Translations under genes and position numbers: made by a program
The notes under the pieces: generated by a model
Told to the model about the DNA's origin: nothing
Databases searched by the model: none
The model's input: the letters and a program-made list of their open reading frames with translations, nothing else
Part shown: positions 1 through 7,709 of the stretch, piece after piece
How positions within the stretch are numbered: the stretch's first letter is position 1
How the letters are laid out: every line of letters begins with the position of its first letter
Assembly (NCBI GenBank): GCA_029855935.1
Contig: JAGSHN010000007.1
Coordinates: 1-31,017 of the forward strand
From: Candidatus Thorarchaeota archaeon
GTDB lineage: Archaea > Asgardarchaeota > Thorarchaeia > Thorarchaeales > Thorarchaeaceae
Length of the DNA stretch: 31,017 bases
Direction of reading: 5' to 3'

Positions 1-2445
1 AATACCGTCGCTTCCACAGGCGTAGACAGTATTATTCGTCAGAATCAGGTTATGACCGACCTCAAAACGAATCCCATAGCCACTAATGTCATGAATGATA
101 TTTCCCGACAAAGTGATATTGTTCGGCAAGCGGGATGAGTCTACGTAGCCAGCATAGACTCCTGCGGTTCCACCGTAGATCACATTGTTCGAAACGGTTG
201 CATAGTCAGTGGAAATCCAATCCAGGTCAATGCCGTAGCCGTCATAGAGATGAATCTGATTACCGCTGATGTTCACTCCTGTGCCGCTTCGTGTGAGCCT
301 TATCGCACCTGTTGTGTTTTCAAAGGTGTTGTCAGAGATCGTGCAATAATCCGCGATATCGAAAGTGATCGGGCGGGAAGTTGAGTCTTCAAAGGTGCAG
401 TTCCTTACACTCACATTATAGGAACCGTATGTTGAAAGGGTGGTAGCACCAAAGTCAACTGATTCGATCTGGGTGAGATTATCGTAGTTGACCTTCATTC
501 CTCTGTCGCGTATGATACTGTTCACAACAGTCACATTCTGTGAGTTCTGGATAGTAAAGTAGTCGCCCTCTACGACGATGTTATTCACACGGGTATCTTC
601 AATATGATCGACTGTAAGACCGGAGTCAAAGGCAGAGTCCTCTAGCATGATTCTCTCGCCAGCGGGATCGATTGACAGGAGGCCTGCTGTGACGTTTGTA
701 CCACTGACTGCAATCAAGTCCTGAGTGGAGATATCCAGTCCAGAGGCGGGAACGGTGAACAGGCTTCCAGTCAAAGCGACCCACGAGTGCGATGTTCCGG
801 TGATGTCCCCACCGAGTGTTCCTGAAACGGATTCGGTCACGAGTCCAGCGCCCGAGCCTGACAGCGTGATAGCTCCGGGAACGGTGAGGCTATGATTCCA
901 GTAGGCATGAGGAGTAGTGATCACCCAAGCCCCTGATCCGGGAGGCAGCTCGCCAATCTTGTAGACCGGATGGTTGTCTGTTATGTTTCCTCCGGTTCCA
1001 TCCGCATCGAACGCCGAATCACCAAACCAGTCATTGTCGCCGTCTGTACCATCGTAGGTGTCCCATAGATTTCCAATGGTTCCGTTATCCCAGACAGTGT
1101 TCGTGTGGTTATAGTCAAAGGCTGTGCGACTGCAATACATGAATGCATTATTGTAGATGGTGTTGTTCATGCTGGTACTATTGATTCCGACACCGACTCC
1201 TGCGGCGATAAAGAGGTTGCCCGTGATCGTGACGTTCGACGCGTGATCTTCCAACCGAACACCATATTCTCCGGGTTGGCCGACCAAGTTGTTTTCAATA
1301 GTGATGTTGTGGATGTATTGTCCTTTCAGCCAGATGGCACTACCATCTAGGAACGAAAAGGCATTGGCCTGAATCAAGATGTTCCGCGAATAGGCCGGAT
1401 TGGCATGGTAATTGCCATCCACATATATTGCAGGGGCCGAGTTAGTTCCGAAATACTTGGAGTACTGGCCATGTAGATAAGCAAACTTGTTGTTCACAAT
1501 GGTTGTGTTCGAAGCAGAAGCAACAGAGGGCTCAAGCATGATCCCGGTGGCCCATGACTCTGTGATCTCGTTGTTGATCATCCGAGTCGCGAACCCTCGA
1601 TCGAAGATGACCGGATACGCCGAACCAGATGAATCCCCGACACTGGTGAATGTATTGTCCTGTATGAGAGTATTTTGAGCGCTGGGACCGACCTCTATGA
1701 TTGAAGTGTAATCGAATGCTCCAGAAACATGACAGTCGTGAAACGTATTTCCTTGAATGACCACTGCATTGGAAGAACCATATCCAACTGAGATGAGCCT
1801 CGTGGGCACATTTGTCCCTGAACTGTATGATCCGTCGAACTCATTAAAGCTAACATTTACACATCCAAAAAGGCCGTAAGGGATGCTGATGAGAGTAGCA
1901 TAGTTGCCGGTGTAGTTGCGAAACGTGTTTCCAGTCACTGTTGTGTAGTAAATGCCCCCACCTGAAGTACCCCCAATTGAGATATGATCAAGGTTTTCTA
2001 TTAGTGATCCATTGATGTCGCCGGATGCCCTAGCGGCATAAGTGATATTCAAGCTCTTTGTTGTGGAATAGAGATGACTATCAATTATGTCGAGGCTTGT
2101 ATCACTCCCAGCCCTTATTGAACTTGATGACCCAGAGGGTGCGAAATTGATCGTCGTATTGGTCAGATTCAATGACCCGGGCGAGTTTATCACGATATCT
2201 CCATAGACCGTCAATACTTCATCGACATACGTTGTGGACTGGTTGATGATCCAGTCCCCGCTTCCTGGATATTTGTCCCCGCTCGTACTTGCCGTGGTTG
2301 TTGGCGGCGTGAACATTGCATTCGAATGAGGAACGGTATCCAAGTCGTGATGCGAATTGACCGTCGGCTGTGACCCAAAAATACCTATTAGGCCAATTAG
2401 CACCACAAGCCCAACTGCCATGGTTGTGGTGGCGGAAAATCTCAC
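1..2445 (-). CDS. NosD-like right-handed beta-helix surface protein, 3' end outside window
   Basis: I read this by translating the reverse complement: the frame stays open for 815 codons from GTG 2445 to the window edge, so the C-terminus is missing. Residues 1-25 look like a signal peptide: a short basic start (MRFSATTT), then a hydrophobic run (MAVGLVVLIGLIGIF). The mature part has many short turns of the type N-x-x-I/V-x-x-N-x-F/I (for example VVIQGNTF, ITIENNLV, VTITGNLF), typical of NosD/pectate-lyase-like parallel beta-helices, with many N-x-S/T sequons. A non-helical stretch with a DTYDGTDGDNDWFGD-like segment near residues 460-480 interrupts the coils. The GTG start is chosen because GAGGT lies 6 bases upstream and the full signal peptide is kept; ATG 2421 would remove its N-terminal part. 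Probable role: exported, cell-surface or adhesin-like. The ligand is unknown. By analogy with the protein at 10176 it may end in a membrane anchor, which cannot be seen here. Confidence 0.85.
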   Translation of the reverse strand, partial: MRFSATTTMAVGLVVLIGLIGIFGSQPTVNSHHDLDTVPHSNAMFTPPTTTASTSGDKYPGSGDWIINQSTTYVDEVLTVYGDIVINSPGSLNLTNTTINFAPSGSSSSIRAGSDTSLDIIDSHLYSTTKSLNITYAARASGDINGSLIENLDHISIGGTSGGGIYYTTVTGNTFRNYTGNYATLISIPYGLFGCVNVSFNEFDGSYSSGTNVPTRLISVGYGSSNAVVIQGNTFHDCHVSGAFDYTSIIEVGPSAQNTLIQDNTFTSVGDSSGSAYPVIFDRGFATRMINNEITESWATGIMLEPSVASASNTTIVNNKFAYLHGQYSKYFGTNSAPAIYVDGNYHANPAYSRNILIQANAFSFLDGSAIWLKGQYIHNITIENNLVGQPGEYGVRLEDHASNVTITGNLFIAAGVGVGINSTSMNNTIYNNAFMYCSRTAFDYNHTNTVWDNGTIGNLWDTYDGTDGDNDWFGDSAFDADGTGGNITDNHPVYKIGELPPGSGAWVITTPHAYWNHSLTVPGAITLSGSGAGLVTESVSGTLGGDITGTSHSWVALTGSLFTVPASGLDISTQDLIAVSGTNVTAGLLSIDPAGERIMLEDSAFDSGLTVDHIEDTRVNNIVVEGDYFTIQNSQNVTVVNSIIRDRGMKVNYDNLTQIESVDFGATTLSTYGSYNVSVRNCTFEDSTSRPITFDIADYCTISDNTFENTTGAIRLTRSGTGVNISGNQIHLYDGYGIDLDWISTDYATVSNNVIYGGTAGVYAGYVDSSRLPNNITLSGNIIHDISGYGIRFEVGHNLILTNNTVYACGSDGI

Positions 2446-2451
2446 TAGAAG

Positions 2452-2456
2452 ACCTC
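2452..2456 (-). promoter_or_regulatory. Ribosome binding site of the left beta-helix gene
   Basis: GAGGT on the minus strand, 6 bases before GTG 2445. It supports the GTG over the internal ATG at 2421. Confidence 0.6.
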
Positions 2457-2490
2457 GGAGTAACTATGGCCTGCTGTGACTGAAGATTCG

Positions 2491-2497
2491 TTTTAAA
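2491..2497 (-). promoter_or_regulatory. Candidate TATA box for the left beta-helix gene
   Basis: The minus strand reads GGGTTTAAAAC here, 46 bases before GTG 2445, a suitable distance for an archaeal TATA box plus a short leader. A second AT-rich stretch (CTATTTATCTATATG, about 2530-2544) lies further upstream and is an alternative. Sequence match only. Confidence 0.4.
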
Positions 2498-2525
2498 CCC
2501 ATCACATACGGAGACGTTCTGCAAT

Positions 2526-2750
2526 TCATATAGATAAATAGAGGATGATATCAAGGATGTTGGCTTGGCGAAAAATGTTTGCCATACTTGGAACGAACGC
2601 TTCAGGCTCGCTGAGGTCCGTGGGGATGGTCTCAACGATCGAGGCGGTGATGCGTGCGTACGGCTGGAATCCCTGGAGCTGCAAGTGTGTCAGGTTGCTC
2701 ATCGACCACATGAGAGTTGAACCTTCGACTCTTTGAGGACTTCTCAGCAC
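2526..2750 (-). CDS. Candidate small protein of 74 aa, unknown
   Basis: I do not recognise this protein. The ORF starts with GTG 20 bases after the stop of the KaiC-like gene at 2771 and could be the last gene of that operon. It fills most of the otherwise empty stretch 2446-2770. Codons in the middle (from about 2700 down to 2590) favour C or G in third position, as in the neighbouring genes, and the translation is plausible (for example ITASIVETIPTDLSEPEAF). Against it: no good Shine-Dalgarno before the GTG, and an AT-rich 3' end that overlaps possible promoter sequence of the next gene. A later start at ATG 2711 or ATG 2702 is possible. The overlapping plus-strand ORF has no convincing features. 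Confidence 0.35.
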   Translation of the reverse strand: MLRSPQRVEGSTLMWSMSNLTHLQLQGFQPYARITASIVETIPTDLSEPEAFVPSMANIFRQANILDIILYLSI

Positions 2751-2770
2751 GGGTCAGTCAGTGAGTGGCG

Positions 2771-3460
2771 TTACCAGTTCAGAACAATCTGCCACTCGCT
2801 TCTGTCGTGTGAGGACATCACGGGGACATACTCTATGGGGTTGAACGGGAGGTCGACTCCGAGTGACTTGCGCACTTGGAGGTAGTGTCGTCCCCGCGAT
2901 GTGCTCAGGTTGATGATGCCGTGTGCCAATGAGAAGAGCTGATTCATCGTGATTCTGTCGGTGGCATTCTCGTGTATCAGGTAGAACTCGATTGAACCGA
3001 CCTTGACGCTCTCCTCGACCGACTCCTTGAAGAATGAGACGACATCGCGTGGGGAGAAATCGATCAGGAGAGGTGTAAGCCCCTCAAACGTCACCACGTC
3101 CGGTCCGTACACTCTTCTTAGCTCTCTCATCATAATGTTGATCTCGTGCAAGCGGGGCGCACAGGAGTGCTCGCCGAGCACCTCCTGACCGTAGCGCACC
3201 TCGAGGATCTTGAAGTAGTCGTCCTGCAGTCGGGCCACGTCGCGCATCAGGTCCCGGTTCCTTGCCTCAGTGATGACCTGCAGTGTTCGCAGGCCGTCGT
3301 GGAGCGCCTGCCTGAGAAGAGTCAGCATGAACAAGTCGTAGTGGCTATCTTGTGTGGCCGTCACCACGAACACGTAGCCTCTCGGTGGTGCTCTGAGCAG
3401 TCTTCGGACCACATCCGGATGCCCGTGCGTCTCCTCCTTCCGATGCTTTTCTACAGGCAC
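2771..3460 (-). CDS. KaiC/RAD55-like protein without a functional P-loop
   Basis: 229 aa, about the length of one KaiC-type RecA-fold domain. The end of the domain is recognisable: around residues 121-145 a GLTPLLIDFSPRDVVSFFKE segment corresponds to the Walker B strand and following helix of archaeal KaiC-like proteins, and near the C-terminus LQVRKSLGVDLPFNPIEY matches the usual 'RKMRG...PFEI' ending. The P-loop position (residues 34-41, after PPRGYVFVV) reads TATQDSHY in place of GxxGxGK[ST], and the Walker B acid position reads FEG in place of IDS. ATP hydrolysis is therefore unlikely, and a binding or regulatory role is more probable. It follows the response regulator by 24 bases, so the two are likely cotranscribed. 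The GTG start is the ORF maximum and lacks a strong ribosome binding site. RecA-like fold: fairly sure. Function: unknown. Confidence 0.7.
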   Translation of the reverse strand: MPVEKHRKEETHGHPDVVRRLLRAPPRGYVFVVTATQDSHYDLFMLTLLRQALHDGLRTLQVITEARNRDLMRDVARLQDDYFKILEVRYGQEVLGEHSCAPRLHEINIMMRELRRVYGPDVVTFEGLTPLLIDFSPRDVVSFFKESVEESVKVGSIEFYLIHENATDRITMNQLFSLAHGIINLSTSRGRHYLQVRKSLGVDLPFNPIEYVPVMSSHDRSEWQIVLNW

Positions 3461-3484
3461 TCGCTTGCCACATCCAAGCCGAGA

Positions 3485-3871
3485 CTAGGAAGCGAGCCCG
3501 AGGTGTTTCTGAATGGTGGCGATGAGAGCACTGCCCGACAGAGGCTTTACGATGTAGTCATCTGCTCCGACCTCGCGACCTCGTCTTATGTCCTGATCGA
3601 AGCCCCTGGCCGTGAACATCAGCACCGGCACGCCTTCGAATCTCTTGTCGGCCTTTATCCGACTGCATACCTCGAAACCGTCGAGGCCTGGGAGGACCAC
3701 GTCTAGCAATATGAGGTCAGGATGTTCGTCAATCGCCTTCTCGATGGCCTCCTCACCGTTCTTTGCGGTGACCACCTCGAAGCCGTGTCCCTCAAGGAAC
3801 TTCTTGGCGAGTTCGACGGTGACCTCCTCATCGTCGACAACGAGTATCTTCTTGGTAGCGTTGCCGTCCAT
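3485..3871 (-). CDS. Stand-alone response regulator (receiver domain only)
   Basis: 128 aa, one CheY-like receiver domain and nothing else. Visible key residues: acidic pocket D13-D14 (ILVVDDEE), phospho-acceptor D57 (LILLDVVLPGLDG), switch Thr87 (MFTARG) and Lys109 (YIVKPLSG). All are present, so it should accept phosphate. Start ATG 3871 has GAGGAG 5 bases upstream (3877-3882). It has no DNA-binding or enzymatic output domain, so it must act through a partner. The immediate neighbours are KaiC-like proteins, upstream the two-domain ATPase (219 bp away) and downstream the P-loop-less one (24 bp), which are the obvious candidates. No histidine kinase lies in the window. A promoter-like element and a perfect dyad are seen upstream at 3965-4022. 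Confidence 0.9.
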   Translation of the reverse strand: MDGNATKKILVVDDEEVTVELAKKFLEGHGFEVVTAKNGEEAIEKAIDEHPDLILLDVVLPGLDGFEVCSRIKADKRFEGVPVLMFTARGFDQDIRRGREVGADDYIVKPLSGSALIATIQKHLGLAS

Positions 3872-3964
3872 TGGAACTCCTCTGCTCTGTCGTTGTTCTC
3901 TCCTCTGTCACGGCAAGGAACCTCTCTCGAGCCCACATCCTGTCATCTGGCCTTTTGCAACGGA

Positions 3965-3973
3965 CATTAGTAA
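3965..3973 (-). promoter_or_regulatory. BRE/TATA-like promoter of the response regulator gene
   Basis: The minus strand reads CGAAAGGCTTACTAATG: a purine-rich BRE-like CGAAA directly followed by a TATA-like CTTACTAAT. It lies about 95 bases before ATG 3871, implying a leader of roughly 65-70 bases. It suggests the regulator and the downstream KaiC-like gene are transcribed separately from the upstream ATPase gene. Confidence 0.45.
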
Positions 3974-4003
3974 GCCTTTCGGGCTCGTATGATGATGCCC
4001 CCA

Positions 4004-4022
4004 GATCGATTGGGAATCGATC
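4004..4022. promoter_or_regulatory. Perfect inverted repeat, possible operator
   Basis: GATCGATT, three Gs, AATCGATC: two perfect 8-base arms around a 3-base centre. It sits about 30 bases upstream of the TATA-like element at 3965-3973, where activator sites often lie in archaea. It could bind a dimeric regulator or form an RNA hairpin. Binding is an inference. Confidence 0.45.
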
Positions 4023-4060
4023 CCAGACCCGCACCGGGACCAATGGGCCTCCAATTCTGC

Positions 4061-4089
4061 GGGTGCCGGCTGTTCTGTGGCCAGCACCC
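4061..4089 (-). terminator. Hairpin directly after the two-domain KaiC-like gene
   Basis: GGGTGC at 4061-4066 pairs with GCACCC at 4084-4089; after one mismatch GGC (4068-4070) pairs with GCC (4080-4082), leaving a 9-base loop. It starts one base beyond the stop codon on the minus strand. No T-run follows, so it is not a classical intrinsic terminator; it may protect or define an mRNA 3' end. Confidence 0.4.
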
Positions 4090-4090
4090 G

Positions 4091-5509
4091 TCAGACCACC
4101 GGCACGAGATCGTAGTCGAGAAACCCTGTCTCCAACCTTGGCGTGAGAACGAGGAACCCTGTCCGGGGGTTTGACCCGTAGAGCGCTATCACCCCGCACA
4201 GCTGTCTGACGACGATGTGGACTGTATGAGGCACACGGCTGCACAAGACTTCCTGATGTCTGGTGAGGACGGCCACCGTCGTGGTGCTAGTTTCGGCCAG
4301 GGATGCCGCCATCTCGGCCATCATCCCGGCTGCGTCATGGGATCCGTACATATTCTCAAGAGTGTCGAGTGAGATGAACTGGGTGACATCTTGGCCAAAG
4401 CGGCGCGCCAGCTGATGAACTTCGTAGCGAAGCTCCTGCAAGGTCCTCTGCGGGTCGTCGTCGAGTGTTCTCACGTTTGAGGACGAGCTGACATAGTGCC
4501 TGCCGAAGAAGATCATCTGATTGTTGACGGCCTCCCTCTCCACGAAGTAGCTCAGTCCCCGAACGAGTCGCTCTTGGGACCAGCCTTCGGGGAGCACCAC
4601 GACAACACCACGTCCGAGCTGAAGCTGGTTGGAGAGGAACGGGATGTAGAGAGTCTCAACGTACGGTGATGTCATGCTATCAATCTCAATGAGATTGACC
4701 ATCCCCTTCTGGAACCCCCCGTGAAGGAGATTGTCGAGTCCGCGGCTACCTGTGGATACGTGCCTCTTCGAGGCGTCGCGAATTGGTTCTCTTCCGATGG
4801 TGATGGCCGGGAATCTATGCCGGTACCAGGGAATGTACTTGAACCTCCCTCCGTGCAGTGTGAAGAGAAACTCATCCTGATCGACTGTGGCACCACGCAG
4901 TTTGTGGATTCTCATCACGCGATAGGCACGGTCCTCTTCTCTCATCCTCGTGAGGGAGACTATCCCATCGGCGGCTCTGAGCAATGTCGCCCTCAACTGA
5001 TCGTCTTGGGCATTGTCCGCGACGAGGACAAGTCGTCTGTTCCCGCTCCTGGCGGCACTGGTCAGGGCGCGCTGGATGTCTTCCTGTAGGGCGGGTGGGT
5101 AGTCACCCAGAAGATGAGTGAGCGAGTCAATGATGATTGTGGGGCTCTCTATCGCCTCACCCTCTGCAGCTGATATTGTTCCGAGTAGCACGTCGAGGTC
5201 ATTCGAGCGCAGCGTGTCGGACGTCAGCTGTCCCGGCTGGTCGACTATTGTGCACCTCCGCTCCCATTCCTCAGTGGACTGTAGCGACCGTCTGTACTCG
5301 TCAACGCTCTCTGACGATGTGATAATGAGATGCGACTCTGGGAACGTCCTGAAGATCTCCCGGGCCAGAAGGGTCTTCCCTGCTCCCGGTTCGCCCATCA
5401 CGACGAGGACATATCCCCGGTCGGCCTTCAACACCTCAGCTACGAGAGGAGGTATGGCACCTGCCTCGGCCATGTCTTTCACCGTTTCGGCGTCGGGTTG
5501 GGCCCGCAT
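4091..5509 (-). CDS. Two-domain KaiC/GvpD-like ATPase, second P-loop lost
   Basis: 472 aa with two RecA-fold halves, as in KaiC and GvpD-type proteins. The first half has an intact Walker A, GEPGAGKT at residues 39-46, and a Walker B-like PTIIIDSLTHLLG near residue 125. The second half begins about residue 250 with the typical STGSRGLDNLLHGGFQKG, but the P-loop site reads EIDSMTSPYVET, so GK[ST] is missing; a Walker B-like FISLDTLENMYG remains. One half probably binds and hydrolyses ATP while the other is structural or regulatory. ATG 5509 has no clear ribosome binding site; ATG 5473 is a good alternative because GGTGA lies 5 bases before it, and the P-loop is kept. The gene follows the acetyltransferase by 59 bases and ends next to a hairpin. 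Assigning it to COG0467-like RecA-superfamily ATPases is safe; its specific process is not known. Confidence 0.85.
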   Translation of the reverse strand: MRAQPDAETVKDMAEAGAIPPLVAEVLKADRGYVLVVMGEPGAGKTLLAREIFRTFPESHLIITSSESVDEYRRSLQSTEEWERRCTIVDQPGQLTSDTLRSNDLDVLLGTISAAEGEAIESPTIIIDSLTHLLGDYPPALQEDIQRALTSAARSGNRRLVLVADNAQDDQLRATLLRAADGIVSLTRMREEDRAYRVMRIHKLRGATVDQDEFLFTLHGGRFKYIPWYRHRFPAITIGREPIRDASKRHVSTGSRGLDNLLHGGFQKGMVNLIEIDSMTSPYVETLYIPFLSNQLQLGRGVVVVLPEGWSQERLVRGLSYFVEREAVNNQMIFFGRHYVSSSSNVRTLDDDPQRTLQELRYEVHQLARRFGQDVTQFISLDTLENMYGSHDAAGMMAEMAASLAETSTTTVAVLTRHQEVLCSRVPHTVHIVVRQLCGVIALYGSNPRTGFLVLTPRLETGFLDYDLVPVV

Positions 5510-5568
5510 TCGGATAAATTCATGCCCTGTGTTGTCCAGTCTGGTTCTGTCCCGCTGTATCGCACGTC

Positions 5569-6123
5569 TCAGTCACGTGGTTCACGAAAGAGCTCCATCT
5601 TGTGGATGTCCACATACCTGCCGTCTATGAAGTTGGCCTCGTGGGCGGTACCATATATCTTGAAGCCGAGCTTCTGATAGAGATGGACGGCCCGTTCATT
5701 GAAAGCGTAGACGGAAAGTGCGATACGCCGGAGATTCAGGTGCCTCCAGCCAAAGTCGATTAGGAGCCTAAGTGCCTCGCCGCCATAACCCTTGCTCCAG
5801 TTCTGGGGATCGTGAATCGCCACGCCGAGCTCAGCAGAACGCGACATCCAGTTGATGGAGTGCAGTCCGCAGAGGCCAAGAAACTCGTCGTCCTCAATCC
5901 GCTCTATTACGAAGACGAAGTTCTTCCTCTGCTCCATCAGGCGGATCTGCTGACGAATCCATTCCTCCTCACTCTCGTAGGCGTCGGGGATGACCCCATT
6001 AAGAAGAATCTTCAGCTCGGGATTGTTCCAGCCCCTCCAGATGTCATCAAGGTGCCTCAGTCCCAGCGGCACAAGTCGTACTCTCTCTCCGTTGAACACT
6101 ATGCTCATCTCCCTCTTAGTCAT
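5569..6123 (-). CDS. GNAT-family N-acetyltransferase, RimJ/RimL-like
   Basis: 184 aa, normal length for the RimJ/RimL branch of GNAT enzymes, which move an acetyl group from acetyl-CoA to an amino group of a protein or small molecule. Family landmarks in order: VRLVPLGLRHLDDIWRGWNNPE near the start, FLGLCGLH with the strand pair SAELGVAI, the acetyl-CoA-binding motif A QNWSKGYGGEALRLL near residue 110, and NERAVHLYQKLGFKIYG near the end (motif B). Its ATG overlaps the stop codon of the upstream TPR gene (ATGA), so the two are translationally coupled. ATG 6108 is an alternative start but has no room for a ribosome binding site. The substrate cannot be told from sequence. Coupling to the TPR gene suggests that protein, or its partner, as a possible target. 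Confidence 0.88.
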   Translation of the reverse strand: MTKREMSIVFNGERVRLVPLGLRHLDDIWRGWNNPELKILLNGVIPDAYESEEEWIRQQIRLMEQRKNFVFVIERIEDDEFLGLCGLHSINWMSRSAELGVAIHDPQNWSKGYGGEALRLLIDFGWRHLNLRRIALSVYAFNERAVHLYQKLGFKIYGTAHEANFIDGRYVDIHKMELFREPRD

Positions 6124-7709
6124 GCACCCTCCGTTGTCTCCGCCAGCCTATTGATGAAGGCCTTCAGAAAAGGACAGAGTCTCTGCATCCAGCGGATGTT
6201 TCCATAGCACTCCTTGTTCATTGTCTTTCTGTCCACCCTGCACTGGAAGTCTAGCTCGGGGTCGAAAAACACACAGTATGTGCTGGTCAGACTCTTCTTT
6301 TCGAAGATACGCTGACGGATTCTCCTCATCTGCTCAAGGTCGCTATTGCCCTCCCAGTCCTCTGGGCGTCCTACTTTCTCCCGAATCCTGTCTAGGAGGT
6401 CGGAGGGAGCATTATTGCTCTTTTGCCAGTGGACACTCAGAATGCTCACGTCAGCCAGAAACACTGAGAGGGGGAACAGCACCTCACTGGCGGTTCGTCG
6501 GGCCTCCTCGTAGTGGGCAAGAGCCCCCTTCGCGTGACCTTGAAGCGCGTGAACATCACCGGCCAACAGATGCGACAAGATCTTGAGACTCTTCATTCCT
6601 GACTTTGAGGAGATCTGTGCGGCCTCTTCGTACCTCTTCACGGCCTCGTCTGGCTCGCCCTTCCTAAGTGCTACTCCGCCGAGATTGATGGTCGCAACTA
6701 CTAGGCCGCGCACATACTCGGCCTCCTGACTAATCTCAAGGGCTTTCCGATTGTACTTCTCCATAGGTTCGAGCTGGCCCAGCGCCCGGTCCACCTCTCC
6801 GATGTTTATCAGTGAACGGACCAGACCTATCTGATTGTTCAGCTGCTGAGTGATTATCATCTCGTCCTCGAACATATCGCGGGCGTCCTGAAAGCGTCCC
6901 GTTGAGAGGAATATCACACCGAGCAGGTTCATGGCCTGCGCAAGGCCGTCTAGATATCCCATCATCTCAAACTGTGTCCTTGCGTAGTTGACGAGCTGCA
7001 CTGCCTCCTCGTATTCCTTGCTATTTTCGAGCACAACGGCACGCTCGTACGCTATCTTGGCCTCAGCCAGTCTGTGATTGAGCGCGTTGGCAGTCTTTGC
7101 TGCTGCATCCAGTCGAATGAGTGCCTCGTCCAACGCTCCCTGAAGGACAGCTACTCGCGCAAGAGCGAGATGACAGTCGAGAAGGGCGGCCTGAACACGA
7201 TTCCTGATGTCCTTGTCGTTCTTCGTTGCCTCTGTGACTCTCTCAATCGTGTCCATGGCGATTGTCTTGGCACGCTCTGTGTAGCCTAGCTCGATGAGGA
7301 GCGTTGCGTGTTGCCCGGCCAGTTCGGCAAAGGCAATATAGTTGCTGGCCTGCCACGCCTGATTCACGTACGTCTGAAGGTTGTTCACCCAGCGTGGGTC
7401 AAGGCTCTGCCTACAGAGGCTTGCCGCGGCATAGCCCCTACAGACAACGTTCTTTGTGCCTTTCGACAGTATCTGGTTGTAGCCGTACATCCCACGGAGA
7501 AAGCACGCCTTTGCTATCATTGACAGGAAGCCATCGGAGTGGTTCTTCCACTCACCCGTTGCGACGTACTCTGCAAGGGTGTCCGTGAAGCTTCGGAAGG
7601 GGTCTGCCGTTCTCCTCAGCGGATCGGCCAGACGTCTGACGAGTTCCTCTCTCTCAGCATCCTCTATCTCATAGACCCTGAACTCTGGGATTATCGGCTC
7701 GTCCGTCAA
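6120..7709 (-). CDS. TPR-repeat protein with four evenly spaced C-terminal cysteines
   Basis: 529 aa, soluble, without signal peptide or membrane helix. From about residue 130 to 420 it is a run of helical tetratricopeptide-type repeats (for example AMNLLGVIFLSTGRFQDARDMFE, INIGEVDRALGQLEPMEKYN, INLGGVALRKGEPDEAVKRYEEA), a scaffold for protein contacts. The N-terminal 120 residues and the C-terminal part are not recognised. The C-terminus has cysteines at 479, 490, 501 and 512, each exactly 11 residues apart, in a segment of about 35 residues; this could bind a metal or an iron-sulfur cluster. The start is TTG 7709: a TGA lies two codons upstream in frame, and the next in-frame ATG would cut into the conserved part. 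Last base overlaps the acetyltransferase start. First firm gene of the minus-strand operon; likely an adaptor in the KaiC/receiver signalling block (inference). Confidence 0.82.
   Translation of the reverse strand: MTDEPIIPEFRVYEIEDAEREELVRRLADPLRRTADPFRSFTDTLAEYVATGEWKNHSDGFLSMIAKACFLRGMYGYNQILSKGTKNVVCRGYAAASLCRQSLDPRWVNNLQTYVNQAWQASNYIAFAELAGQHATLLIELGYTERAKTIAMDTIERVTEATKNDKDIRNRVQAALLDCHLALARVAVLQGALDEALIRLDAAAKTANALNHRLAEAKIAYERAVVLENSKEYEEAVQLVNYARTQFEMMGYLDGLAQAMNLLGVIFLSTGRFQDARDMFEDEMIITQQLNNQIGLVRSLINIGEVDRALGQLEPMEKYNRKALEISQEAEYVRGLVVATINLGGVALRKGEPDEAVKRYEEAAQISSKSGMKSLKILSHLLAGDVHALQGHAKGALAHYEEARRTASEVLFPLSVFLADVSILSVHWQKSNNAPSDLLDRIREKVGRPEDWEGNSDLEQMRRIRQRIFEKKSLTSTYCVFFDPELDFQCRVDRKTMNKECYGNIRWMQRLCPFLKAFINRLAETTEGA

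Noticed and set aside
2219-2635. 138-aa minus-strand ORF over the start of the left beta-helix gene
   Set aside because: It lies in another frame of the beta-helix gene, whose signal peptide and ribosome binding site are clear.
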